From the NCBI GenBank assembly GCA_946610035.1, contig CAMOCC010000021.1, positions 1-36,647 of the forward strand: a stretch of DNA of 36,647 nucleotides. The letters run 5' to 3'. The notes below the pieces were generated by a model. It was given only the letters and a program-made list of their open reading frames with translations, did not search any database and was not told the origin of the DNA. This DNA is from an uncultured Verrucomicrobiota bacterium. GTDB taxonomy: Bacteria > Verrucomicrobiota > Kiritimatiellia > RFP12 > UBA1067. Of the stretch, positions 16,049 to 26,900 are shown piece by piece. The translations under genes and the position numbers were made by a program. Each line of letters starts with the position of its first letter. Within the stretch, counting starts at the first letter, position 1.

Positions 16049-16078
16049 AGGTAGGAATAATTCCGGATTGCATCCCCG

Positions 16079-17083
16079 TCAGGACTTGAGCTTCAATTCC
16101 TTCTCGGCGAGTTTCATGTCGGAGTCGACCATCATCCTGACGAGTTCGGGGAACTTGACCTTCGGCTCCCATCCAAGCTCGCGCCTGGCCTTCGAGGCGT
16201 CGCCGAGAAGCTGGTCCACCTCGGTGGGGCGAAGGTAGCGCTTGTCGCACTCGACGTACTTCTCCCAGTCGAGGCCGACGAGGTCGAAGGCCATCTGGAG
16301 GAACTCCTTGACGGAGTGCATCTCGCCCGTAGCAAGGACGAATTCGTCGGGCCTCTCGTGCTGGAGGATCCTCCACATGCCCTCTACGTAGTCGCCAGCG
16401 AAGCCCCAGTCGCGCAGGGAGTTGATGTTGCCCATGTAGAGCTTGTCCTGGAGCCCGAGCTTGATGCGCCCGACGGCGCGCGTGATCTTGCGCGTCACGA
16501 ACGTCTCGCCGCGGCGGGGCGACTCGTGGTTGAAGAGGATGCCGTTCGAGGCGAAGATGCCGTAGGCCTCGCGATAGTTCCTGACCGCCCAGTAGCCGTA
16601 GAGCTTGGCGACTGCGTAGGGGCTGCGCGGGTAGAACGGCGTGGTCTCCCTCTGGGGGACCTCCTGTACGAGCCCGAAGAGCTCGGATGTCGACGCCTGG
16701 TAGAACTTCGTGAACTTGTCGCGCCCCGTGAGGTGTATCGCCTCCAGGAGGCGCATCGTGCCGAGCGCATCGACGTCGCCCGTGAACTCGGGGGAGTCGA
16801 ACGAGACGCGGACGTGGCTCTGGGCGGCGAGGTTGTATATCTCGTCGGGCTGGATGTCGTAGACGAGCTTGATGAGGTTCGAGCTGTCGGCGAGGTCGCC
16901 GTAGTGGAGGAACATCTTCACCCCGTTGATGTGGGGATCCTGGTAGAGGTGGTCGATTCGCTCGGTGTTGAACGTCGAGGCGCGGCGGATTATGCCGTGC
17001 ACCTCGTATCCCTTGGAAAGCAGAAGCTCCGTGAGGTAGCTGCCGTCCTGACCCGTAATTCCGGTGATAAGTGCCTTTTTCAT
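16079..17083 (-). CDS. gmd: GDP-mannose 4,6-dehydratase
   Basis: An SDR-family dehydratase of 334 residues, the first step from GDP-mannose toward GDP-L-fucose. It has the NADP-binding GITGQDG at residues 8-14, the [13 protein letters not shown] segment typical of the family, the active-site STSELFG at 131-137, and Y156/K160 in YAVAK. The ATG at 17083 has AAGGA six bases upstream and follows an extended -10 promoter. It heads an apparent gmd-fcl-helicase transcription unit. Confidence 0.97.
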   Translation of the reverse strand: MKKALITGITGQDGSYLTELLLSKGYEVHGIIRRASTFNTERIDHLYQDPHINGVKMFLHYGDLADSSNLIKLVYDIQPDEIYNLAAQSHVRVSFDSPEFTGDVDALGTMRLLEAIHLTGRDKFTKFYQASTSELFGLVQEVPQRETTPFYPRSPYAVAKLYGYWAVRNYREAYGIFASNGILFNHESPRRGETFVTRKITRAVGRIKLGLQDKLYMGNINSLRDWGFAGDYVEGMWRILQHERPDEFVLATGEMHSVKEFLQMAFDLVGLDWEKYVECDKRYLRPTEVDQLLGDASKARRELGWEPKVKFPELVRMMVDSDMKLAEKELKLKS

Positions 17084-17106
17084 ATCGTTCCTTCGTTTTG
17101 TCCAAT

Positions 17107-17115
17107 ATTATACCA
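17107..17115 (-). promoter_or_regulatory. Extended -10 promoter of gmd
   Basis: Minus-strand TGGTATAAT, identical to the elements before the aminotransferase and DUF4011 genes. The predicted start site is about 17 bases before the gmd ATG. It directly abuts the T-run of the preceding operon's terminator. Confidence 0.65.
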
Positions 17116-17121
17116 AAAATC

Positions 17122-17149
17122 GGAGGCGTACGCTCGGCCATACGCCCCC
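17122..17149 (-). terminator. Terminator of the RND efflux operon
   Basis: Read on the minus strand, GGGGGCGTA and TACGCCTCC form a 9-base stem with one mismatch and a 10-base loop, followed by GATTTTTGG. It lies about 60 bases after the outer-membrane gene stop. Its T-run merges with the gmd promoter. Confidence 0.6.
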
Positions 17150-17209
17150 CTGCGTCCGACGCATCGGGAATCCTCTGCGTCCCTGCGCTATATACGAGAT
17201 GCGATTCGA

Positions 17210-18694
17210 TCAGTCGGCGGTGCAGCCGCCGCCGAGCGACTTGTAGAGGGCGATGAGGTCGGTCGTGATCGTGCCGCGCGAGACGACGAGCGCCTCCTCG
17301 AGGGTGAGCAGCGAGCGCTGCGCGTCGATGACCGCCGTGAAGTCGCGCAGTCCGTTCTTGTAGAGGTCCTTCGCAATCGCCACGGCGTCCTGCGCCGCCT
17401 TCACCGCGCCCTGGAGCGACTGGTAGCGGTGGTACTCGCGCGTATAGGCGCTGTAGGCGTCGCGGACCTCGCCGTAGGCCTTTTCCTGCGCGAGTTCGTA
17501 CGCAAGCGCCTTCTCGTTCATGAGCGCCTCCTCCGCCTTCGCATTGGCGACGAGGTTGCCACCCTGGAAGATCGGCCAGCTGAAGGACGGGCCGATCGAT
17601 CCGTAGAGCGAGTTGCGCCTGAAGAGCTTCGTCGAATGAGTGGACTCGAGCCCGATCTGCCCGTTCAGGTAGAGCTTCGGATACCACAGCGACTCCGCTA
17701 CGCCCACGTGCGCGACCTGCGCGGCGAGCTCCCGCTCCGCGGCGCGGACGTCGGGACGGGCGCGGATGAGGTCAAGGGGGATGGCGTCCAGCCTCCTGGG
17801 CGCGACAAGCCAGTCGCGTCCCTGGACCGGCGCGAGTTCCTCCTCCAGGTCGCCCGGGACCGCCCCGACCAGGATCGCGAGCGCGTTCTTGAGCGCCTCC
17901 TCCTGCGCGAGGAGCGGCGGAATCGCCGCGCGGGTCTGGTCGACGATGTACTTCGACTGGTTGACGGCGAGTTCGTCGCCGATTCCCGAGTCGAGGCGCG
18001 ACTTGAGGATGTCGTATGTCTCGGTCTGGAGGACGAGGTTCGTGCGCGCGACGTCGAGCCGCTGCTGGGTCGTCCTCAGTTCGATGTAGTTCCTCCCCAC
18101 CTCCGAGGTGAGCGTCACCCACGTGTCGGCGAGGGTCCAGAACTGCGCCTGGGCCGTCGCGACGGCAGCCTCGACCTCGCGGCGGACGCCGCCGAATATG
18201 TCGATCTCCCACGTCGCGTCGAAGCCGCCCGCGAATACGTCGCGGTGGAGCGTCCGCCCCGTTCCGGCCATCGTGGACGTATTGGGCCCTCTCTCCATCC
18301 TGGTCGCCGAGAGCGACGAGCCGATGTGCGGCAGGTTCGCGGCGGCCGCGCCGAGGATGCGCCAGCGCGCGGCGACGAGGCGCTCGCTCGCCATGCGGTA
18401 GGAGATGTTGTTCGTGACGGCCTCGTCGACGAGTCCGGTGAGGACGGGGTCCTCGAACTTCGTCCACCAGCGGCGGACGTCGTTCGTCGTCACCGCCTCG
18501 CGATAGTCGTCCGCCCCCTCCGCCGGCTTGTACTCGCCGACGTCGTTCCTGTTCGTGGTAGGAAGCCCCGCATCCGGAAGGGCCGTCTCCGGCAGCGCCA
18601 CATCGGGCTTCTCGTAGTCCGGCCCGACGCAGGGGAGCCACGAGCAGCCGGCGCAGGCGGCTATGGCCGAGACGACTATCAACTGGTTCTTCAT
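17210..18694 (-). CDS. Outer-membrane efflux lipoprotein, OprM/NodT type
   Basis: The outer-membrane channel of a tripartite pump, 494 residues. The ATG at 18694 (MKNQLIVVSAIAACAGCS) is chosen over one 51 bases upstream, because it has AAGGGAG just before it and it starts the signal peptide directly. C17 fits a lipoprotein cleavage site, followed by the PCVGPDYEKPDV segment typical of this family. The two repeated alpha-barrel halves show the usual long helices (for example RLVAARWRILGAAAANLPH) and ARPDVRAAERELAAQVAHVGVA. It begins 40 bases after the RND pump gene and is the last gene of the tetR-led operon. Confidence 0.95.
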   Translation of the reverse strand: MKNQLIVVSAIAACAGCSWLPCVGPDYEKPDVALPETALPDAGLPTTNRNDVGEYKPAEGADDYREAVTTNDVRRWWTKFEDPVLTGLVDEAVTNNISYRMASERLVAARWRILGAAAANLPHIGSSLSATRMERGPNTSTMAGTGRTLHRDVFAGGFDATWEIDIFGGVRREVEAAVATAQAQFWTLADTWVTLTSEVGRNYIELRTTQQRLDVARTNLVLQTETYDILKSRLDSGIGDELAVNQSKYIVDQTRAAIPPLLAQEEALKNALAILVGAVPGDLEEELAPVQGRDWLVAPRRLDAIPLDLIRARPDVRAAERELAAQVAHVGVAESLWYPKLYLNGQIGLESTHSTKLFRRNSLYGSIGPSFSWPIFQGGNLVANAKAEEALMNEKALAYELAQEKAYGEVRDAYSAYTREYHRYQSLQGAVKAAQDAVAIAKDLYKNGLRDFTAVIDAQRSLLTLEEALVVSRGTITTDLIALYKSLGGGCTAD

Positions 18695-18734
18695 TGTCTT
18701 TTCTCCCTTGATCTTCAATTTCAAATCATGCGAT

Positions 18735-21700
18735 TCAACCGACATTCCTCCGCGCCTTCAGCTGGCGGCGGCGGAGCGCCGTCGCCGAGAGAAACGCGAA
18801 GAAGCGCTTCACACGCTCGCGCCACGTCTGGAAGAGCGCGTAGAGCCCCGGGACGAGCAGGATGCCGAAGCACACGGAAAAGAGCATGCCCCAGAACTCG
18901 GTCGTCCCGAGGTGGTTGCGGCTCGCAGCGCCCGCGCCCGTCGCGATCATCATCGGGAGCGTTCCGAGAAGCGTCGTCAAGGCCGTCATGAGCAGAGCCC
19001 TCAGACGCTCGCCCGCGGCGAGTCCCGCCGCGTCGACTATGGACAGCCCCTCCTTCTCACGCTTGTCCTTGGCGAACTCGACGATCAGGATCGCGTTCTT
19101 GGAGGCGAGGCCTATGAGGAGGACGAGTCCCAGCTGCGCGTAGATGGACAGCGCATAAGGCTGTCCCGTCGCGAACGTGCCCCAGAACTTGAGACCGACG
19201 AGCGCGCCGAAGACGGCGACGAATATCGACAGCATCACGGGAAGCGGGATGGTCCACGACTCGTACTGCGCGACGAGGAAGAGGTAGCCGAACAGGATGG
19301 CGAGGCCGATTAGCGGCGCCGCCGCGCCGGAGTTCTTCTGCTCCTGGTATGTTATGCCGCTCCACTCGTAGCCGAAATCCTCGGGAAGGACTTCTCCGAG
19401 TATGCGTACGATCTCCTCCATGACCTGTCCCGTCGCCACGCCATCGGCCGGGCGCACCTTGACGTCGGCCGCGGGATACATGTTGTAGCGCTTCATGACG
19501 CGCGGGCCTATCACGCGGTGGATCGAGCCGAGGGAGCCCACCGGCACCATAGCGCCGGTGTCGCTCCTCACGTACAGCCGCTCCACAGCCTCGGGGGTGG
19601 CGCGTCCGGTCCAGTCGGACTGGACCGTCACGCGGTTCACCTGCGTGCCCAGGTTCACGTCGTTGACGTACCTGGAGCCGAGGTAGTTCTGCAAGGTCGC
19701 GTACGCCGTCGCGACGGGGACGTGGAACATCTCCGCCTTTGTGCGGTCGACCTCAAGACGGAGGTGCGGCGTCTGGGACGTGAAGCCGGAGAACGCAAGC
19801 GCGATCTTGTCCGGCACGGAGTTGAGCCGCGCGAGCAGCGCGTTCTTCACGTCGTCGAGCAGTGCGGGGTCGGTCGAGTTCTTGGACTGTATCCTGAGGT
19901 CGATCGCGTTGTCCGCACCGAGTCCCGGGATCGCGGGCGGGACGAACACCGTCGCCCTCGCCTCGGGGATGGACCCGAGAAGCGTCTGGACGCGTCCGAT
20001 GAGCCTCAGAGCGTGCTGCTCGGGGAGGGGACGCTCGGCCCAGTCGGTGAGGTCGATGATGAGCATGGACTGGTTCTCGCCGCGTCCGCCGACCATCGAG
20101 AATCCGTTGATGGAAAGGACGCTGTTGACCTCCTTGACGTCCTGCAGCATCCTGACCGCCCTGAGCGCCACCTCCTGTGTGCGCGCCTTGGTGGTGCCCT
20201 CCGGGAGCTCCAGTGCGCAGAACAGTACGCGCTGGTCCTCGTCGGGGAGGAACGTCGTCTTGGTGTTCAGGAAGATGTTCGCCGTCACCAGCACAGTCAG
20301 GAGAAGGAGCATCGCCGTGAGGAAGAGCCGCGAGGCGAGCCACTTCGCCATCTTCACGAAGAAGCCCTTGAAGGCGTTCACCACCCAGTTGAACCATGCG
20401 AGCGGACCGTGCCTGTAGGGCCGCGCCTCGTGGAGGAGGAGCGAGCACAGCGCCGGCGCGAGCGTGAGCGCGCAGAGCGTGGAGAAGCACACGGCCGCCG
20501 AAAGCGTCACGGAGAACTGCTGGTAGATGCGTCCTGTGATGCCCGTCATGAAGCCGACGGGCACGAAGATGCCGAGGAGGACGAGCGTCGTCGCTATGAC
20601 GGCAGATGTGACGTCCGACATGGCCTGTATCGTCGCCTCCTTCGGGTTGAGCCCGCGCGTCTCAATGAGGAACTGGACGCGCTCGACGACGACGATGCAG
20701 TCGTCGACGACGACGCCGATCGCGAGGACGAGCCCGAACAGGGTGAGGATGTTGATCGAGTAGCCGAGCACGGCCATCAGGATGAACGTCGAGCAGAGCG
20801 AGACGGGGATCGTGATGCACGGGATGAGCGTCGCACGCCAGTCCTGGAGGAAGAGGTAGCAGACGAGGACGACGAGTCCGAACGTCAGCAGGAGCGTGAA
20901 GACGATCTCCTTGATGCACGAGCGCACGTAGTCCGTCGCGTCATAGGGGACGATGTACTCCATGTCGTCGGGAAACGACTTCGCAAGCCCGTCCATGGCC
21001 TTGCGCAGGGCGTCCATGGACGCGATCGCGTTCGCACCCGGCTTCTGGTTGACCGCTATTGAGATGGAGTTGCCGCCGTTGTACTGCCCGGAGAAGGAGT
21101 AGTTCTGCTCGCCGATCTCGATCCTGGCGATGTCCTTGAGCTTGACGAGTCCGCCCTGGTCGTCGCGCCTGACGACGATCTCCTCGAACTCGGCCGGCGT
21201 CATGAGGCGGCCCTTGGCGACGAGCGAGTACGTGAACGCGCCGTGCTCCTTGGTGGGCGAGGCGCCCACCGCGCCGAGCGACGCCTGGATGTTCTGCTTC
21301 GATATGGCCGCGATGACCTCCTCGGAGTTCATCGCCTGCGCGGCGAGGCGCTGCGGGTCGAGCCAGATCCGGACGGCGAGCTTCGGTCCGTAGATCGTCG
21401 TCTCGCCCACGCCCTGCACGCGGAGGAGGACGGGCTGTATGTTCTGGTACGCGTAGTTCGAAAGCTCCAGGCGCGAATGGGTGCCCTTGGGGGACATCAG
21501 CGCGAGGAAGCCGAGGAAGTCCGTCGACTGCGCGCGGACGCGTCCGCCCAGCTGCTTCGCCTCCGTCGGGAGTTTGGCCTCGGCCTGCGTGAGTCGATTC
21601 TGCACCTTCACGAGGTCCATGTCGCGGTCGGAGTCCACGTCGAACGAGACCGTCAGCGAGTAGGAGCCGTCGTCGCCCGATTCGCTGGACATGTAGAGCA

Positions 21701-21965
21701 TGTCGTCGACGCCGTTCACCTCGTCCTCGATCGGCGTCGCGATCGTGTTCATGACCTCCTGCGAAGGAGCTCCGGGATAGTTGTAGCTCACCTTGATCTC
21801 GGGCGGGGTGAGCTGCGGGTACTGCGCAACAGGCAGCATCTTGATCGCCATGACGCCCGCCATCGTCAACACGATGGATATGACCATCGCGAAGCGCGGA
21901 CGCTCCACGAACGTGCGCGAAAACGTCTTTATCTGGTCGATCGAAGCTCGGATTGGATTCTTCAT
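18735..21965 (-). CDS. RND multidrug efflux pump, HAE-1 (AcrB/MexB) type
   Basis: An inner-membrane proton antiporter of 1076 residues, full length for the family. The N-terminal cytoplasmic segment is followed by TM1 ([20 protein letters not shown]) and a large porter domain. The TM4 aspartate pair D421/D422 lies in [12 protein letters not shown], and the TM10 lysine K956 in [16 protein letters not shown]; these are the proton-relay residues of AcrB. The ATG at 21965 lies 10 bases after the adaptor stop. A frame extending 72 bases further upstream only overlaps the adaptor gene and is not used. Substrates of this class are hydrophobic or amphiphilic drugs. Confidence 0.97.
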   Translation of the reverse strand: MKNPIRASIDQIKTFSRTFVERPRFAMVISIVLTMAGVMAIKMLPVAQYPQLTPPEIKVSYNYPGAPSQEVMNTIATPIEDEVNGVDDMLYMSSESGDDGSYSLTVSFDVDSDRDMDLVKVQNRLTQAEAKLPTEAKQLGGRVRAQSTDFLGFLALMSPKGTHSRLELSNYAYQNIQPVLLRVQGVGETTIYGPKLAVRIWLDPQRLAAQAMNSEEVIAAISKQNIQASLGAVGASPTKEHGAFTYSLVAKGRLMTPAEFEEIVVRRDDQGGLVKLKDIARIEIGEQNYSFSGQYNGGNSISIAVNQKPGANAIASMDALRKAMDGLAKSFPDDMEYIVPYDATDYVRSCIKEIVFTLLLTFGLVVLVCYLFLQDWRATLIPCITIPVSLCSTFILMAVLGYSINILTLFGLVLAIGVVVDDCIVVVERVQFLIETRGLNPKEATIQAMSDVTSAVIATTLVLLGIFVPVGFMTGITGRIYQQFSVTLSAAVCFSTLCALTLAPALCSLLLHEARPYRHGPLAWFNWVVNAFKGFFVKMAKWLASRLFLTAMLLLLTVLVTANIFLNTKTTFLPDEDQRVLFCALELPEGTTKARTQEVALRAVRMLQDVKEVNSVLSINGFSMVGGRGENQSMLIIDLTDWAERPLPEQHALRLIGRVQTLLGSIPEARATVFVPPAIPGLGADNAIDLRIQSKNSTDPALLDDVKNALLARLNSVPDKIALAFSGFTSQTPHLRLEVDRTKAEMFHVPVATAYATLQNYLGSRYVNDVNLGTQVNRVTVQSDWTGRATPEAVERLYVRSDTGAMVPVGSLGSIHRVIGPRVMKRYNMYPAADVKVRPADGVATGQVMEEIVRILGEVLPEDFGYEWSGITYQEQKNSGAAAPLIGLAILFGYLFLVAQYESWTIPLPVMLSIFVAVFGALVGLKFWGTFATGQPYALSIYAQLGLVLLIGLASKNAILIVEFAKDKREKEGLSIVDAAGLAAGERLRALLMTALTTLLGTLPMMIATGAGAASRNHLGTTEFWGMLFSVCFGILLVPGLYALFQTWRERVKRFFAFLSATALRRRQLKARRNVG

Positions 21966-21975
21966 GCCTTGAGCC

Positions 21976-23199
21976 TCACTTCTCGTCGAGGGTCGGCCTG
22001 AAGCCCGGGTCGGTATCCTCGTTCGGCGTCGCGACACCCCGGACGATCTTCATGCCGGGGCCGATCTTGCCGGTTCCGGCGATGACGACCGTCTCGCCGG
22101 CGGCGAGGCCCTTCGGACACGCCCTCCAGCCCTCGAACATCTCGAGCGCCTCCACGGCCCTGAGCTCGACCGTGCCGTCGTCCTTGACGATGTAGACGCC
22201 CTCGTTGCCGCCGGGGAGGTCGAAGAGCGCCGACTGCGGCACGGAGGGATACCTGGGCGGATTCTTGCTGTCGGTCAACAGCGTCACGTAGCTGTTCGGG
22301 ATGAGGAGGCGCTCGGGGTTGGGGAACTTGAGCCTCATCTGGATCGTCGCCGTCTCCTTGGACATCTGGTTGTCGTCGAAGTCCCAGGCGCCCTCCTGGT
22401 CGTAGTCGCTGCCGTCGGCGAGGATGAGCCTCATGCGGTAGTCGGTCGCCGCCCCCTTGCGCTGCGCCTCGCGCCACGCAATGTACGCGCGGTCCGTGAG
22501 CGGGAAGGTGACGCGGATGGGGTCGATCTGGACGATCCTCGCGAGCGCGCCCTTCGAGGGCGCGACGTAGTCGCCGACGTGCGCGGCGGACTTGCCGATC
22601 TGTCCGGAGATCGGGGCGACGACCTTCGCCTTCTTGAGGTCGTACTCGGCGACGATGAGGTTGGCCTTCGCCTGAAGGACGGACGCCTTCGCCTTCTCCG
22701 CGCCCGCCTCGGCGTTGTCGCGCTCGAGCTGGGTGATGCCGCGCTCGTCGGCCTCCTGCATGCGCTTGAAGTAGCGCTCCGCGCGGCGGGACTCCGCCTC
22801 CGCCGCCTCCAGGTCGGCCTTGCGCTGGTTCACGACGGCCTGATAGCGCTCGTCGTCGAGGACGTAGAGCGTCTGGCCCTCCTTGACGAGGTCGCCCTCC
22901 TTGAAGAGCATCTCCTTGATGTAGCCGTCCACCTGCGGGAGGAGGTCGACCTCCTGCACTGGCTCGGCGTGCGCGACGAAGCGCTCGGGCAGGTTGTACG
23001 CGCGCATCTCGGCGTTCGTGACCGCGACGGTCGCCGGCGGCATCTGCGGCTTCGCCGCCGCTGCGTCGCCTTTGTGACTCTTCGCCCACAGCTCGTGTCC
23101 GATCCATCCGCCCGCGACGCACGCGCCGGCGAGCACAACCGTCGCGATCGCCGATCCTATCACCGACGCCGCGCCCTTATTCTCCTCGTTCTCCGCCAT
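21976..23199 (-). CDS. RND efflux periplasmic adaptor (membrane fusion protein)
   Basis: An adaptor subunit of 407 residues, AcrA/MexA-like in order. It has one N-terminal membrane segment (about residues 12-33) and no lipobox cysteine. A lipoyl half-motif follows ([20 protein letters not shown]), then a coiled-coil hairpin (about 110-190), the second lipoyl half ([20 protein letters not shown]) and beta-barrel domains. The start ATG has GAGGA seven bases upstream. It lies between tetR (43-base gap) and the pump gene, so the three components are co-expressed. Confidence 0.96.
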   Translation of the reverse strand: MAENEENKGAASVIGSAIATVVLAGACVAGGWIGHELWAKSHKGDAAAAKPQMPPATVAVTNAEMRAYNLPERFVAHAEPVQEVDLLPQVDGYIKEMLFKEGDLVKEGQTLYVLDDERYQAVVNQRKADLEAAEAESRRAERYFKRMQEADERGITQLERDNAEAGAEKAKASVLQAKANLIVAEYDLKKAKVVAPISGQIGKSAAHVGDYVAPSKGALARIVQIDPIRVTFPLTDRAYIAWREAQRKGAATDYRMRLILADGSDYDQEGAWDFDDNQMSKETATIQMRLKFPNPERLLIPNSYVTLLTDSKNPPRYPSVPQSALFDLPGGNEGVYIVKDDGTVELRAVEALEMFEGWRACPKGLAAGETVVIAGTGKIGPGMKIVRGVATPNEDTDPGFRPTLDEK

Positions 23200-23242
23200 T
23201 TTCTTTCCTCATTTTGTATTTGACATTGTCAGTTTCCAAAGT

Positions 23243-23863
23243 TCATTCCGCCTTGATCGACGCCCAGACCGCCGCGTAGGCGCGACGGAGCGTCGTCGCC
23301 AGGTCGCATTCGAGCATCCCGTCGATCCGCGCCCGGACGAGACCGTCCCACACCGCGACGCACGAGGCGGCGACGGACTTCGCATCCGCCCCGGGCACTA
23401 CTCGCCCCGCCGCCATGTCGTTCTCGACGGCGCGCATGAAGGTGTGGTAGGGACTGTCGTGGCGCCTCGAAAGGAGCTCCTCGCGCGTCTTCTGCATCGA
23501 GGCCTCCCCCCACTTCACCTGCGTGAACATCAGCATGAAGAACGCCTTGCCCTTCGGGTCGTCGATGATCCGCACGGCGTTGCCGACCATCATCTCGGCG
23601 ACTGCCGGGAAGGTAAGCTCCTCCTTCGGCATCAAAGACTCGGTCTCGCGCGCGAACTTGGACAGCATCTCGTCCACAAGCGCGACCAAAAGAGCCTCCT
23701 TCGACTCGAAGTGCCAGTAGACCGCGCCCTTCGTCATCTTGAGGCGCGAGGCGATGTCGGTGAACGTCGTCCTGTCGAACCCCTTCTTGGCGAAGAGCGA
23801 CAGGGCGCTCGCGAGTATCCTCGCACGCGTCCTCTCGGCTTCGACTTTGGCTCTTCTCGGCAC
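23243..23863 (-). CDS. TetR/AcrR-family transcriptional repressor of the efflux operon
   Basis: A 206-residue regulator starting with GTG at 23863 after GGGGAGG. The N-terminal helix-turn-helix is clear (RARILASALSLFAKKGF, TTFTDIASRLKMTKGAVYWHF, residues 13-52). The variable ligand domain follows. It is the first gene of the operon and its own promoter contains a 22-base palindrome similar to AcrR operators, so autorepression and drug-released expression of all four genes is expected. The ligand cannot be predicted. Confidence 0.95.
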   Translation of the reverse strand: MPRRAKVEAERTRARILASALSLFAKKGFDRTTFTDIASRLKMTKGAVYWHFESKEALLVALVDEMLSKFARETESLMPKEELTFPAVAEMMVGNAVRIIDDPKGKAFFMLMFTQVKWGEASMQKTREELLSRRHDSPYHTFMRAVENDMAAGRVVPGADAKSVAASCVAVWDGLVRARIDGMLECDLATTLRRAYAAVWASIKAE

Positions 23864-23894
23864 TTGGCGACACCCTCCCCGATTTTGGGCGTAT

Positions 23895-23924
23895 ATTATA
23901 CATACCTTCGGGTAGGTATGTCAA
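23895..23924 (-). promoter_or_regulatory. Promoter of the tetR-efflux operon
   Basis: TTGACA (23919-23924), an 18-base spacer and TATAAT (23895-23900). Both hexamers match the sigma-70 consensus exactly, making this the strongest promoter in the window. The start site would be about 25 bases before the GTG of tetR. Confidence 0.85.
23900..23921. promoter_or_regulatory. TetR-family operator
   Basis: ACATACC and GGTATGT form a perfect 7-base inverted repeat with an 8-base centre. It fills the spacer and touches both promoter hexamers, so bound repressor would exclude RNA polymerase. The ACATAC/GTATGT half-sites resemble the known E. coli AcrR operator (established knowledge of that family). 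Binding by the adjacent TetR is inferred. Confidence 0.8.
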
Positions 23925-23949
23925 GGGTGAATTTCAGACTATTTTCCAG

Positions 23950-26900
23950 CTACTTCAGCATCTCGAGAAGGCGGGCCTGGGCGCGGGCGCGGTCGAGCGC
24001 CCAGTCCACGCTCCACACGCGGCACATGCGCCAGCCCAGGCGCCCGAGGACGCCCGCGCGGTTCACGTCGCGGTCCTGCTCCGTGCGCTGGTGCGCGTAG
24101 GAGGGTCCGTCGCACTCTATGCCCATGATGTAGCGGTCGGGTGCGGACGGATCCTTCACCGCCACGTCTATCCTGTAGTTGGAGCAGCCGACGTCGCGGT
24201 CGACTCCCCAGCCCCTGGATCGCAGGAACTCGGCGACGACGTCGCCGAAGCCGCCCTCCCGCGCGCCGCCGCCGGCGACGGGGGCGGTCTTCGGTCCGCG
24301 CTCGGCGTACTCCAGGAACGCCTTGAGGTCGGCCGCGCCGACCGCCTTCGTCCGCCCGCCCTCGCCCGCGTCGATCTGCGCGCCGTGTATGGACGAGAAG
24401 ACGACCACCTGCTCCTTCGCGCGCGTCACCGCGACGTTGAGGCGGCGCTCGCCGCCGGAGAGGTTCAGCGGACCGAAGTTCATCGTGAGCCTGCCGTTCT
24501 CGTCCGGCGCATACCCGACGGAGAAGAGGATGACGTCGCTTTCGTCCCCCTGCACGTTCTCTAGGTTCTTGACGAAGTACGAGCCCTCGCCCTCCTCGGG
24601 GAGGAGCCTCTCCAGCTCCGGGTCCTCCGAGCGTCGCTCCTCGATGAGATCCGATATGAGCTTCTGCTGCGGCAGGGAGAACGTGACTATGCCTACCGAC
24701 CTCGCACGCCGCCCGGGCCGCTTCACCTCCTCGCACACGTAGTCGACAAGCGCCTTGGCCTCGACGGGGTTCACCCTCGGGCCCTTCCCCTGCTTGACGA
24801 ACCTCCCGCCCTCGACGAACTTGAACTTCACGCCGAAGCCGGACTCGTTCGTCGCCGCCGGGAACGTGAAGAGCCGTCCGTCGTAGTAGTGCTCGTTGCT
24901 GAAGGCTATGAGCGACTCGTGCCTGCTCCTGTAGTGCCAGCTGAGGTAGGTGGACGGGACGCCGGCGACGAGGCACTCGTCGAGGATGCTCTCCTGGTCC
25001 TCGAGCTCGTACGTCCCCTCGTCGAACTCGTCCAGCTCCGCCTCGCCCTTCTGGAAGAAGCTCGTCGGCGGCATCTGCTTCGGATCGCCCACCACGACGA
25101 GCTGGTTCGCGCGCGCAATGACGCCTATCGCGTCCCACACCGGAATCTGCGAAGCCTCGTCGAAGACGACCATGTCGAACTTCGGCGCATCCGTCCCCAG
25201 GTACTGGGCGACGGAAAGCGGACTCATCAGGAAGCACGGCTTGAGCGTCGGCAGCAGCTCCCTGCACTCCGCCAGCAGCTGCCTCACCGGCTTCTGCCTG
25301 CGCTTCTTCTCGCACTCGCGCCTGAGAGTGCCAAGCTCCGACCCCTTCCCCTTCGCCGTCGTCGGCGCGTCCCTCAGCGTCGCAGCCCTCTTCGCAAGCT
25401 TGGAGAAGACGACCTTCTTCGCAAGCTCCGTCTGCCTCTCGTCAAGCTCGCGGAAGCGCGCAATCCGCTCCTCGTGGGCGAGCCCCGCGAAGTCGGCGAG
25501 CGCGGAGGTCCGGGACAGGACCTGTTCCAGCATCCTCGCCGCGTATGCGTTCTCGAAGGCGAGCGACATGTCGGACGGCGGCTCCTCGACCTCGCACATC
25601 CGCTTCACAAACCCGCCGGCGCCAAGAGCGCGCACCCTTCCCGCGCTCTTCCTGAGCCTCATCACGGGCCGCAACTCGCCCATCTCGCCGGCGAAGGCGC
25701 GGCAGCGGCGCTCAACCTCGTCGAGGTCCGCCGTCACATATCCCGCGCCCGTGTGGTCCGCAAGCGCATCAGCCGCCGCCTTGACCTTCGCGCCCGGTCC
25801 CGCGTCGATCGCCGCCATCTCCCTGGCCGTCGCCCTGTTGCGGAAGAAGCGTATCAGGAAGAACGCGTTCCTGTCCGCCTCGATCCTCGCCCTGAGCGCC
25901 GCAAGCGACCTGAGGAACGACTTGTCGCCGCCTGATGCAAGGTAGATGTGAATCTCGTCCGCAAGCGCCTCGGCGGACGCCTTCAGCTCCCTCTCGAGGG
26001 CGGGCGACCAGTCGCCGTCGGAGAGCGCGGGGATAGCGGAGAGCGCGGCCGTCCCGACCTCCCTGCGGTCGGAGGCGAAGTCCCGGACGGCCTCCGAGAG
26101 CGATTGGTAGTCTGACTGGCTCTGCTTCAGCGTGTCCGCCTCGATGAGCCCCGCGTCGTCGCTTCGTCCGTACTGTATCGCACGGGCGAAGCAGGAGTAC
26201 GGGGTGAGTCCGTTGGGATACACGCGGTGGAGTTCGCGCACGTACGCCTCAAGTCCGAACCTGAGCGAGTCGAACTCCGAGACGACCGTCCGCCAGCTGC
26301 GCGGCGTCCCCGCCTCGGCGACTTCCAGCGCCTCGCGGATCTGTCCGTAGACGTGCGCCTTCTCGGACTTGTTGGAATGCAGCTCAAGGCAGAACGGCGT
26401 GAGGCCGACCTTGTCCAGCCTGTTCTTGACGACGTCCAGGGCGGCCTTCTTCTCGGAGACGAAGAGGACCCTCCGTCCGCGCGCCAGATTGTGTGCGATT
26501 ATGTTCGTGATGGTCTGGGACTTGCCCGTTCCGGGCGGACCGTGCAGCACGAAGGACTTGCCGAGCTCTGAATAGAGAACGGCTGTAAGCTGCGAGGAGT
26601 CGTAGCTCACGGGGCAGAACAGTTCGCCCGGAGTGACGTGCTGCGCGACCTCCTCCGGGGGGAAGACGGCGATTCCGTCGTCGAAGCGTCCGCCTCCCGC
26701 AAGGAGGTGGGCGACCAGCGGGCTTCCCTTCAGCTCCTCGGCGCGGTCCGTCATGTCCTTCCACATCACGAACTTGCCGAATGAGTATGTGCCGATGGTG
26801 CAGTCCTCGCGGACGCTCCATCCCGCCTTCGCCTTCACCGCGTCCGCGAAGGCGGCGAGGACGGCCTTCACGTCCACGCCCGAATCGTCCGCCGGCGGAG

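Noticed and set aside
16316-18991. An 891-residue plus-strand open frame opposite gmd and the outer-membrane efflux gene
   Set aside because: It crosses two certain genes and their intergenic promoter and terminator, and has a low-complexity composition.
21966-22037. A 24-codon N-terminal extension of the RND pump
   Set aside because: It overlaps the end of the adaptor gene; the ATG at 21965 gives the normal cytoplasmic start of the family.
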